NCBI GenBank assembly: GCA_031267995.1
Contig: JAIRXZ010000009.1
Coordinates: forward strand, 1 to 15,421
DNA: 15,421 nucleotides
Origin: Odoribacteraceae bacterium
GTDB taxonomy: Bacteria; Bacteroidota; Bacteroidia; Bacteroidales; Marinifilaceae
Reading direction: 5' to 3'
Shown here: piece after piece, positions 5,738 to 13,638 of the stretch
How positions within the stretch are numbered: position 1 is the first letter of the stretch
Layout of the letters: every line of letters begins with the position of its first letter
Program-made: the position numbers and the translations under genes
Notes under the pieces: model-generated
The model's input: only the letters and a program-made list of their open reading frames with translations
Database searches by the model: none
Told to the model about the DNA's origin: nothing

Positions 5738-6949
5738 TTAGTCCAGTGCCTCGATGGTGTCGCGGATGATGTCGATGGCCTCGAGGAGTTCCGGTTCGGT
5801 GATGACGAGGGGGGGGGCGAAGCGGATGATGTGCTCGTGGGTGGGCTTGGCCAACAGGCCGTTGTCGCGGAGTTTGAGGCATACGTCCCAGGCGGTTTGG
5901 CCGTCTTTGGGTTTGATGACGACGGCGTTGAGTAGTCCCTTGCCGCGGACGAGTTCGACGCGGGGTGATTGGATGGCGCTGACGCGTTCGCGGAATACGC
6001 GTCCGAGGCGTTCGGCGTTTTCGGCGAGTTTTTCGTCTTTGACGATTTGGAGGGCGGCCATGGATACGCGGCAGGCGATGGGGTTGCCGCCGTAGGTGGA
6101 TCCGTGTTCTCCGGGCTTGATGGTGAGCATGATGTGGTCGTCGGCGAGGACGGCGGAGACGGGCATGGCGCCGCCGGAGATGGCTTTCCCGAGGATGAGG
6201 ATGTCCGGGCGGACGGCTTCGTGGTCGCAGGCGAGCATTTTGCCGGTGCGGGCGATGCCTGTTTGTACTTCGTCGGCCATGAAGAGGACGTTTTTGGCCT
6301 TGCAGAGGTCGCGGGCGGTGGCGAGGTATCCTTTGTCGGGGACGTATACACCTGCCTCTCCTTGAATGGGTTCGAGGAGGAATCCGGCGACGTTGGGGTC
6401 TTCGAGGGCGGCGGCGAGGGCGGGGATGTTGTTGTAGGGTACGCGGACGAAGCCGGGGGTGAAGGGGCCGAAGCCGGCGTAGGATGAGGGGTCGTCGGAT
6501 AGGCCGACGATGGTGATGGTGCGGCCGTGGAAGTTGCCGTCGCAGACGATGATTTTGGCCTGGTCGGTGGGTACTCCCTTGACGTCGTATGCCCAGCGGC
6601 GGCATAGTTTGAGGGCTGTTTCGTCGGCTTCGGCGCCGCTGTTCATGGGTACTACTTTGTCGTAGCCGAAGTAGCTGGTGATGTATTCTTCCCACTCGCC
6701 GAGGACGTTGTTGTAGAAGGCGCGGGAGGTGAGCATGAGGCGAGGCGCCTGGTCGATCATCGCCTGGACGATGCGGGGGTGGCAGTGCCCCTGGTTGACG
6801 GCGGAGTAGGCGGAGAGGAAGTCGAAGTAGCGTTTTTCGTTGACGTCCCAGAGGTAGACGCCTTTTCCGCGTTCGAGGACGACGGGTAGCGGGTGGTAGT
6901 TGTGGGCGCCGTGGCGCGCTTCGCGTTGGATGTAATCGTTTGTGTTCAT
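5738..6949 (-). CDS. rocD: Ornithine aminotransferase
   Basis: This is a class III PLP-dependent aminotransferase that moves the delta-amino group of ornithine to 2-oxoglutarate, giving glutamate-5-semialdehyde and glutamate, linking arginine/ornithine and proline metabolism in the cytoplasm. The 403-residue protein has the ornithine-specific N-terminal block H-N-Y-H-P-L-P-V-V-L at 16-25 and F-L-S-A-Y-S-A-V-N-Q-G-H at 44-55. It also shows N-S-G-A-E-A-D-E at 103-110, E-P-I-Q-G-E-A-G at 193-200, the PLP-contacting D-E-V-Q-T-G at 226-231 with Asp226, and the Schiff-base Lys255 in L-G-K-A-I-S-G-G. Length matches the family. The ATG at 6947-6949 follows the tamB stop by 21 bases, so it is probably transcribed with tamB, although the functions are unrelated. 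No terminator is visible after it; the G-rich tract and palindrome array follow. Confidence 0.95.
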   Translation of the reverse strand: MNTNDYIQREARHGAHNYHPLPVVLERGKGVYLWDVNEKRYFDFLSAYSAVNQGHCHPRIVQAMIDQAPRLMLTSRAFYNNVLGEWEEYITSYFGYDKVVPMNSGAEADETALKLCRRWAYDVKGVPTDQAKIIVCDGNFHGRTITIVGLSDDPSSYAGFGPFTPGFVRVPYNNIPALAAALEDPNVAGFLLEPIQGEAGVYVPDKGYLATARDLCKAKNVLFMADEVQTGIARTGKMLACDHEAVRPDILILGKAISGGAMPVSAVLADDHIMLTIKPGEHGSTYGGNPIACRVSMAALQIVKDEKLAENAERLGRVFRERVSAIQSPRVELVRGKGLLNAVVIKPKDGQTAWDVCLKLRDNGLLAKPTHEHIIRFAPPLVITEPELLEAIDIIRDTIEALD

Positions 6950-6970
6950 GCTTTTTTTGTTTTTGGTTGT

Positions 6971-9900
6971 TTATTGCCCGCCGTCGGTGGCGGGTGTTTT
7001 TTGTTTTTGGTTTTTTTTGAAGTGTGCGAAGTATTTTCGGAGGAGTTCGCCGATGGTGTCGAAGTTTTCCTGGTAGGACAGGCCGACGCCCTGGATGGTT
7101 TCGGTGGCGTTGTAGGTGATTTTGGTGTCCGTGCGGGAGTATGCTTTTAGCTTGAGGGTGCCGGGGTTGTTGAGTTTGACGTCGACGTCGAAGTCGCCGG
7201 TGACGGGGGCGCGTCCGGTGGTTTTTGATCCTTCGACGACGTTTCCGTTGGCGGAGATGGAGACGCGGTCGTGCCAGATTTGGGTGGATAGGGCGATTTC
7301 AAATTCGTTGTTGTTTTCCTGGTCGCCGGGTCGGTAGGCGACGCCGATGTCGAGGTTTGAGCTGAACTGGGATAGCCATCGGGAGAATTGGCGGGATAGC
7401 ATTTCGCTGGCGGTGGCGACGCCTGCCTGGTATCCGGCGTCGCGGAGCATGGCTTCCTGGTTGTTCATGGGGTAGAAGCGGTTCATGACGAGGAGGGCGA
7501 AGACTTGTTTGTTGATGTCGTCCTGGTTGGAGAGGAGGCTTTGGAGGGTGCTGCGTACTTTGGTGTCGAGGGATGGGAATTCGATGCCGAAGTTGACGGT
7601 GGGGTTGAGGAGGTTTTCGGTGAGCTGGAGGCGGCACTCGACGGGTATTTTGACGCGGTAGTCCTGTGCGCTCCAGCCGCTGACGCTTTCCTGGACGAGG
7701 TCGCCGAGGGCGGTGCGGAGGGGGTACAGGGCGGTGACGTCGATGAGGGCGTTGTCGATGTCGCCGTTCCAGGTGATGTTGCCGCCGGGTTGGAGGATGA
7801 ATCGCTTGTTGATGAGGTTGCCCATGGTGAAGAGGTAGTCGCCGCGGTCGATGGCGTATTCGCCGAAGATGCTGAGCTGGTCGTCTTTGTCGAGGGCTAC
7901 GCGGAATGATCCCTGTCCGATGCTTTTGAGGATGTCGCCGACGGTGGGGTCGAAGATGAGTTGGAGTTCGAGGTCGTCGGTGATTTGCAGGGCGATGTTG
8001 AGGTCTAATTTTTCGTTGTTCGCGGCGGGGCGACGGGGGGCGGCGGGGCGGCTGGCGCGGGTGTTGACGAAGTGGAGGAAGTTGTATTCGTCGTCCAGGC
8101 CGGTGCTTCCCAGGGGGACGAAGAGGCGGGAGTTTCCGCTCGTCCTGAGGTCGGCGACGACGCTGGGGGTGCCGGCGATGTTGTTGACGCGTGCGCCGCC
8201 GGTGATGGCGAGCTGGCCGTAGACGGATTCGTCGTGGGACGCGGCGGCGTTCAGGATCATGAAGTTGTTGAATTGCAGGGCGACGTCGTAGTGGCCGCGG
8301 AGGATGTCGTAGTAGCCGCTGCTTTTGATGGCGTTGCCGGAGGCGTCCTCGACGCGGAGACGGTCGAAGAGGAGGCGGCTGCCTTTGATTTCTGCCCTGT
8401 CGTTGAGGCGGAATGTGGTGTTGATGCCTTCGACGGGGATGGCGACGCGGTCGAAGGCGAGGTAGCCGTCCAGCGAGGGGTTGGTGGCGGATCCTTCCAG
8501 GTTGAGGATGCCGGAGATGTTTCCGCTGCCGTCGCCGAGGACGCCGGGGAGGTAGGCGGTGATTTGGCGGGCGTTGATGGAGGAGAGGACGGCTTGCAGG
8601 TGGAGGTCGCCGGAGGATGGTTTGTAGTAGCCGGAGGCGGAGAAGGGGACGCGATCCTCCCAGCGGTTGTCCATGTCGATGCGGAGGAGGTGTTCGCGGG
8701 AGTCCCAGTGGGTGCGGGCGCCGAGGACGCCGAGGGTGTCGCGTGCCGCTCCCCAGTGGCGGAGTTCGATGTCGGTGTAGACGAGGCGGTTTTTGTAGAT
8801 GTCTTGTATTTTGGCCTGTCCGTTGAGTTGTCCGAATAGGGATACGCGGTTGTTGAAAAGAAGGCGGCTAAATTCGGAGAGTTCAAAGTTTTGAAATTCG
8901 ACGTAGAGGGTGTCGTGGACGTTTTCGCCGACGCGCCCCTTGAGGCGGAAAAGCTGGTCGTTGCGTCGTATTTCAAAGTTGTTGACGAAGAAGTTGTCGC
9001 CCTCTTTGAGGATGAGTGATCGCTCCACGCGCCAGAGGCTGTCACCAATAATGATGACGCCGGGCTGGATGAGCGCCTGGGAGACGTACCTGTCCTGGTA
9101 ATGGAGCAGGCGGAGGTCGGCGGAGAGGGCGCCGCTGTATGTTTCCCGCGTCCAGTTGCTCCAGGTGAGTTCGTTTCCCACGTGGTCGGTGGTGACGTTC
9201 ATGGTGTTCCGGAGGTTGTAGAGCTGTCCGAGGCGGGCGTAGTCCAGGCGGTCGGCGGTGTAGATGCCGCGGATGGCGGCCGAGTCGCCGGTGATGTTGA
9301 CGCGGGGACGGGAGAGACGGGCGGCTCCCCATGCCAGCGAGTCGGCGTTAAATTCGAGGGTGATTTCCCCGTCCGCCCCGTTGTATCGGGCGGCGAGGGA
9401 GGCGTGGGGGGAGAGGGAGAGGTCGGGATAAACAACGTCGAGAATCCTGTTCAACCCTTTGAAGGAGGCGGTGCAGGCGAGGTCGAGGTCGCGCGGCGGG
9501 TCGCGTTTAATGGCGTGTTCGTAGGAGGGGAAGTAGTGGTAGACGAGGAAATCCCACCATTCGCCCGGCTGGATGTCGCGGTAATTTCCGGTGACCCTGA
9601 GGTCGATGGCGTCGGACTTGAGGGCGGTGAATCCCCTGTTGCCCGTCATGGCGTGGGTGACGGTGAGCGAGTCCAGGGTGACCTCCCCGCGGAGGTTGGC
9701 GTAGTGCAGGGGCGCCACGCGGAGATTTGCGCGGGTGATGCTGCCGTTTTCCCGCCACTGGCCGGAGAAGTGGAGGCTTGCCGATTCCCCGGCGGCAAAG
9801 AGGGAGGGCGCCCAGGCGTCCCAATGCCGCGCCTCCGCGTCGCCGCGCGCCTGGAGGAGGGTGAGGGAGTCGCGGGATTCGTACTCCAGGGTGATGTTTG

Positions 9901-11407
9901 CCCGGATGGAGTCGTTGTCCACGCGCGAGTGGATGGTGTAGCGATCCCCGTCCATGCGCGCGGAGAGGTGCACCTGGCGGAGGGCGGTGTTGAACAGCGG
10001 CAATTGGGCGGCGTCGCCCCGCATGACGAAGGTGGGTTTTTCGCCTCCCGCGCCGCTGAATTTCCCCTCGAAGGCACCCGTGCCCAGGAAGGATTGGCCG
10101 GCGAGGAGGGCGTAGTCCACCTGCCGGAGGCGCGCCTCGCCGTCGTAACGGAAGCCGGCAGAGTCGCTTTGGTAGCCGAGGGTCACTTGACCGGAAAGCC
10201 CCGGCGTGACGCTTTCGGCGGAGAGGTCAAAGCGGTTGATCCCCCCGGCGAAGTGGGCGGAGAGGTCAAATGTGTCGTAGCGATCAAGAATTTCGGGGAG
10301 GGGAAGGTGGTGATCCTCCAGCCACGGGAGGTAAATTTCCCGCAACTCGACGGGGGAGAGGCGGCTCTCCTGCAGCTGGAGGTCGAAGCGCGCGTCGGCC
10401 AGCGCGGGCAGCCCCTCCGAGCGGAAGGAGGCGACGAGGAGGCTTTTCTCTTGCAGTCGCAGGCGGAGGTTTTTGCCCTCCAGGTGATCCACCGTGTTGA
10501 AGACCTCCCCGCTACCAAAGATGTTGCAGTTGATACCTCGCAACGCGCTGTTGAAGTAGGAGAGATCGTCGAGATAAATCTCCGAGTCGGAAAAGATGTA
10601 TCGCTGCGGCATCTTCCGGACGAAGCCTTTCCAGTAGCCCTCGCCGGGCGTCCACGCGTACTCCAGGGTGTCCAGGTGCAGGAGGCTGATGCCGGCGGCG
10701 ATCGTCCCCTCCGTCACCAGCAGGTGGCCGTCGTCCAGCGCGAGGCGCGCCGTGAGGTCGTCCAGGACGAATCCCGATTTTTCCCTCAGCCGCAGCCCCT
10801 CCACGCGTGCCCGGAAGCCGCCGCCGGCGAAATCAATCTCCCGCAAGGAGGCGTGCACCCCCTGGCAATCCGCGTCCATCCAGTTGATGCCGTACTCGAC
10901 CGGCGAAAAACCCTCCTCGATGTAGGTGACGCGGCAATCCCGCAGCTCTACCCTGTCGAGATCCACGCGCCAGGGCGCGGCGGCCTCCCGGTCGGGCTGG
11001 GCAGGGTCGACCAAACCCGGATCGACTTGCCGCGAGAGGGCGGCCAGCACGGCGTCCAGGTTGGTGACGCTCTCCTTCTCTCCGCGTTGCATGCGGTAAT
11101 TGAAAACGGCGTTGTCCAGGCGAATCTCCCTCACGGTGAAGGAGTGGCGAAAGAGGCTGACGGAGTCTACCCGCGCGAAAAGTGTTTTGACAAAGAGCAG
11201 CGTGTCGCCCCCGGTGTCCTTTACCAGCACGTCTTCCAGGACGAGGGTCTCCAGCGGTCGGAAGTTGACCCGCCCCACGCTGACCTCCACGCCGGCGCGC
11301 TCGCGGATCTGGCGGGTGAAATAATCCACCAGCCGCGTCTGTACGAACGGGGTCATTAGCGCGAGATAGAGACAGAGAGCCAGCGTCCCTAAAACGATAA
11401 CGCACAA
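6971..11407 (-). CDS. tamB: TamB-like translocation/assembly module protein (AsmA-like family)
   Basis: TamB-type proteins are anchored in the inner membrane and bridge the periplasm as a long beta-groove, taking part in outer-membrane assembly or lipid transport. This 1,478-residue protein has one N-terminal membrane segment (about 2-21), then an AsmA-like start (V-G-R-V-N-F-R-P-L-E-T-L-V-L-E-D-V), a very long beta-rich middle with repeated short hydrophobic strands, and a C-terminal TamB (DUF490) domain from about 1110 to 1460 including Q-G-S-F-R-V-A-L and a Q-F-S-R-W-L-S-Q-F segment. The frame opens with TTG at 11405-11407; no ATG or GTG lies in frame upstream before the stop at 11447-11449. 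The nine codons just before TTG read as a basic leader (I-K-R-A-I-N-I-F-S), so an ATA at 11432-11434 may be the true start. A perfect -7 octamer lies upstream. It is divergent from the dehydrogenase gene. Confidence 0.92.
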   Translation of the reverse strand: MCVIVLGTLALCLYLALMTPFVQTRLVDYFTRQIRERAGVEVSVGRVNFRPLETLVLEDVLVKDTGGDTLLFVKTLFARVDSVSLFRHSFTVREIRLDNAVFNYRMQRGEKESVTNLDAVLAALSRQVDPGLVDPAQPDREAAAPWRVDLDRVELRDCRVTYIEEGFSPVEYGINWMDADCQGVHASLREIDFAGGGFRARVEGLRLREKSGFVLDDLTARLALDDGHLLVTEGTIAAGISLLHLDTLEYAWTPGEGYWKGFVRKMPQRYIFSDSEIYLDDLSYFNSALRGINCNIFGSGEVFNTVDHLEGKNLRLRLQEKSLLVASFRSEGLPALADARFDLQLQESRLSPVELREIYLPWLEDHHLPLPEILDRYDTFDLSAHFAGGINRFDLSAESVTPGLSGQVTLGYQSDSAGFRYDGEARLRQVDYALLAGQSFLGTGAFEGKFSGAGGEKPTFVMRGDAAQLPLFNTALRQVHLSARMDGDRYTIHSRVDNDSIRANITLEYESRDSLTLLQARGDAEARHWDAWAPSLFAAGESASLHFSGQWRENGSITRANLRVAPLHYANLRGEVTLDSLTVTHAMTGNRGFTALKSDAIDLRVTGNYRDIQPGEWWDFLVYHYFPSYEHAIKRDPPRDLDLACTASFKGLNRILDVVYPDLSLSPHASLAARYNGADGEITLEFNADSLAWGAARLSRPRVNITGDSAAIRGIYTADRLDYARLGQLYNLRNTMNVTTDHVGNELTWSNWTRETYSGALSADLRLLHYQDRYVSQALIQPGVIIIGDSLWRVERSLILKEGDNFFVNNFEIRRNDQLFRLKGRVGENVHDTLYVEFQNFELSEFSRLLFNNRVSLFGQLNGQAKIQDIYKNRLVYTDIELRHWGAARDTLGVLGARTHWDSREHLLRIDMDNRWEDRVPFSASGYYKPSSGDLHLQAVLSSINARQITAYLPGVLGDGSGNISGILNLEGSATNPSLDGYLAFDRVAIPVEGINTTFRLNDRAEIKGSRLLFDRLRVEDASGNAIKSSGYYDILRGHYDVALQFNNFMILNAAASHDESVYGQLAITGGARVNNIAGTPSVVADLRTSGNSRLFVPLGSTGLDDEYNFLHFVNTRASRPAAPRRPAANNEKLDLNIALQITDDLELQLIFDPTVGDILKSIGQGSFRVALDKDDQLSIFGEYAIDRGDYLFTMGNLINKRFILQPGGNITWNGDIDNALIDVTALYPLRTALGDLVQESVSGWSAQDYRVKIPVECRLQLTENLLNPTVNFGIEFPSLDTKVRSTLQSLLSNQDDINKQVFALLVMNRFYPMNNQEAMLRDAGYQAGVATASEMLSRQFSRWLSQFSSNLDIGVAYRPGDQENNNEFEIALSTQIWHDRVSISANGNVVEGSKTTGRAPVTGDFDVDVKLNNPGTLKLKAYSRTDTKITYNATETIQGVGLSYQENFDTIGELLRKYFAHFKKNQKQKTPATDGGQ

Positions 11408-11458
11408 GGAAAATATGTTGATCGCTCTTTTTATACTCCCAGGGGTTTAATAGTGAGG

Positions 11459-11466
11459 CAAATTTA
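11459..11466 (-). promoter_or_regulatory. Putative -7 promoter element for tamB-rocD
   Basis: The minus strand reads TAAATTTG, an exact match to the Bacteroides -7 consensus TAnnTTTG. A TTTG at the expected distance upstream is missing (a TTTT lies about 15 bases away). The predicted transcript start is near 11452, giving leaders of about 18 bases to the ATA candidate start or 45 bases to the TTG of tamB. Confidence 0.4.
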
Positions 11467-11505
11467 TGTAATATCGCGGAGAAAACCGATTGAACAAGGG
11501 AAAAA

Positions 11506-12435
11506 ATGAAAATATTGGTCACCTACAGGATCCCCGCCGACTCCTTCTCGGCCCTGGGAAAAGAGCACGAGTACACGCTTCCAAGCAACGAGTTTTTTAC
11601 CGATGACGAGCTGATGCAGATGATTGGCGATTACGACGCGCTCCTCCCCATCTTCCTCCGCCCGCTGAAACGCGAGTTGGTGGAGGCCGGCCATCGCCTG
11701 AAAATCATTAGCAATTTTGGCGTCGGGTACAACAACATAGACGTTGTCCACGCACGCTCCCGCGGGATTGTCGTCTGCAACACCCCGCGCAGCGTCTGCT
11801 TCCCCACGGCGGAGATGGCGATGGCTCTGATGCTGGCCGCCGCCCGGCGCGTGGCCGAGTGCGACAGACGTATCCGCCTGGAAAAAGAGAGCATGTGGGG
11901 AACGATGCGAAACCTCGGGCTGACCCTGGAGGGACGAACGCTCGGCATCATCGGCATGGGAAATATCGGGAAAACGGTGGCGGGGATGGCCGCCGCCTTT
12001 CGTATGAAGGTGGTTTATCACAACCGCCACAGCGTTGTCGAGGGGTACGAACGGGTGGATCTGGAAGAACTCCTGCGCCGCTCCGACTTTGTCTCCATCC
12101 ACGCGCCGCTCACGGAAGAGACTCGCTACATGATCGACCGCCCGCAACTCGCCCTGATGAAGCCTACCGCCATCATCGTCAACACCGCGCGCGGGGCAAT
12201 CATCCGGGAAGAAGCCCTCGCCGAAGCCCTCGCCGCGAAAAAGATCGCCGCCGCCGCCCTCGATGTCTTTGAAAACGAACCCCACGTCAACGAACTCCTC
12301 TATACCCTGGACAACGTGGTGCTCACCCCCCACAACGCCACCGGAACCATCGACACCCGCGTGGCTACCGGTCGCGAGGCCATCGACAATATCCTCAACT
12401 TCCACGCCGGGCGCCCCACCAACGTGGTGAACTAA
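11506..12435 (+). CDS. D-2-hydroxyacid dehydrogenase family protein
   Basis: This 309-residue cytoplasmic oxidoreductase belongs to the NAD(P)-dependent D-isomer-specific 2-hydroxyacid dehydrogenases, which interconvert 2-oxo acids and D-2-hydroxy acids. The Rossmann motif G-M-G-N-I-G is at 150-155. The catalytic triad is present: Arg229 in N-T-A-R-G, Glu258 in D-V-F-E-N-E-P and His276 in T-P-H-N-A. The end of the second Rossmann strand reads V-V-Y-H-N-R-H (169-175) without the acidic residue that favours NAD, so NADP(H) use, as in many glyoxylate/hydroxypyruvate reductases, is a reasonable inference. The exact substrate cannot be read. The ATG at 11506 follows an A-rich leader typical of Bacteroidota. 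It is divergent from tamB (98 bases between starts), and its TAA overlaps the stop of the convergent lpxB. Confidence 0.93.
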   Translation: MKILVTYRIPADSFSALGKEHEYTLPSNEFFTDDELMQMIGDYDALLPIFLRPLKRELVEAGHRLKIISNFGVGYNNIDVVHARSRGIVVCNTPRSVCFPTAEMAMALMLAAARRVAECDRRIRLEKESMWGTMRNLGLTLEGRTLGIIGMGNIGKTVAGMAAAFRMKVVYHNRHSVVEGYERVDLEELLRRSDFVSIHAPLTEETRYMIDRPQLALMKPTAIIVNTARGAIIREEALAEALAAKKIAAAALDVFENEPHVNELLYTLDNVVLTPHNATGTIDTRVATGREAIDNILNFHAGRPTNVVN

Positions 12436-13562
12436 CCCTCCCGCAAGGCGTCAACCATCAGCGCCGCCACCCGCGCCGACGCCCCCACCCCGCCAAGTCG
12501 CCGCCGCACCTCCGCGTAACCCTCCTCCACCCGCCGGCGGGCGTCCGGATCATCGAGAATGGCCGACAACGACGAAAAAAGATTCCGATCGTTCAACTTC
12601 TGCATCAGCAACTCCCTCACCACCTCCTCGCCGGCCACCAAATTCACCAGCGAGATAAACCGCACTTTCACGAACCACTTGAACAGCCAATACGACAACG
12701 CCCCCCCCTCCCCGCTGTAACAAACCACCTGCGGCACGCCCAGCAACGCCGTCTCCAGCGTCGCCGTCCCCGACGTCACCAGCGCCGCCCGCGCCTGCTG
12801 CAATAACCGGTACGTCTGCCCGTGCACCACGCGAATCCCCGTCCCCTCCAGGAACGGCGCGTAATCGCCATCCGTCATCGACGGCGCCCCCGCCACCACG
12901 AACTGGTACCCCGGGAAACGCCCCGCCATCCGCGCCATCTTCGGCAACACGTGCTTCAACTCCTGCAACCGGCTACCGGCCAGCAACGCCACGATGGGCT
13001 TTCGCGACAAACCGTTGCGCCCCGCGAACTCCTCGAAACGCTCCCCCTTCCCCTCCCGCCGCTCGATAGCGTCCACCAGCGGGTTGCCGGCGTAATACAC
13101 CTGGTAACCAAACGACCGGTAAAACTCCACCTCGAAAGGAAAAATCACGAACATCCGCTCCACCAACCGCCTGATCTTCCGCACCCGCCCCGTGTTCCAC
13201 GCCCACACCTTGGGCGAGATATAATAAAACACCCGCGTCGCCCCCCCCTCCAGCAACGCCGCCACCCGCAGGTTAAACCCGCCGTAATCCACCAGCACCA
13301 CCACGTCCGGCCGCCACTCCCGGATATCCTGCAGGCAAGCGCGGAGATTCTCCCGGATCTTCCCGACGTTCCTCACCACCGTCAGGAACCCCATGACGGC
13401 CGTATCCTTGTAATGTCGCGCCACGTCGGCGCCCGCCTCGCGCATCAAATCACCCCCCCAGCCGCGCACCACGGCCGTGGCATCCAGGCGAATCAACTCC
13501 CGGATCAGGTTAGAAGCGTGAAGGTCCCCGGAGGCCTCCCCCGCGATCACGTAATATCTCAT
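12432..13562 (-). CDS. lpxB: Lipid-A-disaccharide synthase
   Basis: LpxB is a GT19 glycosyltransferase at the inner membrane that joins UDP-2,3-diacylglucosamine and lipid X to form the lipid A disaccharide. The 376-residue protein shows G-E-A-S-G-D-L-H at 8-15, D-Y-G-G-F-N-L at 92-98 (the family more often has D-x-P-x-F-N), S-P-K-V-W-A-W at 116-122, F-P-F-E at 141-144, G-N-P at 159-161, A-G-S-R at 195-198 and T-S-G-T-A-T-L-E at 263-270. Length is normal. I chose the ATG at 13560-13562 because M-R-Y-Y-V-I-A-G-E is the family start; an ATG seven codons upstream would start before or at the predicted promoter element. Its TAG stop shares bases with the TAA of the facing dehydrogenase. Its presence shows a Gram-negative envelope with lipid A. 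Confidence 0.95.
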   Translation of the reverse strand: MRYYVIAGEASGDLHASNLIRELIRLDATAVVRGWGGDLMREAGADVARHYKDTAVMGFLTVVRNVGKIRENLRACLQDIREWRPDVVVLVDYGGFNLRVAALLEGGATRVFYYISPKVWAWNTGRVRKIRRLVERMFVIFPFEVEFYRSFGYQVYYAGNPLVDAIERREGKGERFEEFAGRNGLSRKPIVALLAGSRLQELKHVLPKMARMAGRFPGYQFVVAGAPSMTDGDYAPFLEGTGIRVVHGQTYRLLQQARAALVTSGTATLETALLGVPQVVCYSGEGGALSYWLFKWFVKVRFISLVNLVAGEEVVRELLMQKLNDRNLFSSLSAILDDPDARRRVEEGYAEVRRRLGGVGASARVAALMVDALREG

Positions 13563-13580
13563 AATGGTATCCTTTGGAGG

Positions 13581-13588
13581 CAAAAGTA
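13581..13588 (-). promoter_or_regulatory. Putative -7 promoter element for lpxB
   Basis: The minus strand reads TACTTTTG, an exact match to TAnnTTTG. The predicted transcript start is about 13574, leaving a leader of roughly 12 bases before the lpxB ATG chosen here. No TTTG is seen at the usual -33 distance. Confidence 0.35.
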
Positions 13589-13610
13589 GGGGAAATAGCG
13601 GATTAAACCT

Positions 13611-13618
13611 TACTTTCG
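13611..13618 (+). promoter_or_regulatory. Possible -7 promoter element for mtaB
   Basis: The plus strand reads TACTTTCG, one mismatch from TAnnTTTG and the same TTCG variant seen before efp. It would start the transcript near 13625, after the upstream ATG at 13564 and before the preferred ATG at 13639. No -33 TTTG is found at the right distance. Confidence 0.25.
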
Positions 13619-13638
13619 CGTCAAAATCACCCCCCCCG

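Noticed and set aside
9101..11359. 752-codon open frame on the plus strand
   Set aside because: It is fully antisense to tamB, its translation is low-complexity (rich in G, E, V and A) and matches no family; the absence of stops follows from the GC-rich codons of tamB.
10833..11522. Minus-strand frame starting at an ATG (11522) that could supply a tamB start by frameshift
   Set aside because: It is in a different frame from TamB, begins inside the dehydrogenase gene, and its N-terminus is unlike a TamB anchor; no slippery site is evident.
13563..13638. Upstream starts for lpxB (13583) and mtaB (13564)
   Set aside because: Both extensions lack family similarity, overlap each other and cover the candidate promoter elements between the divergent genes.
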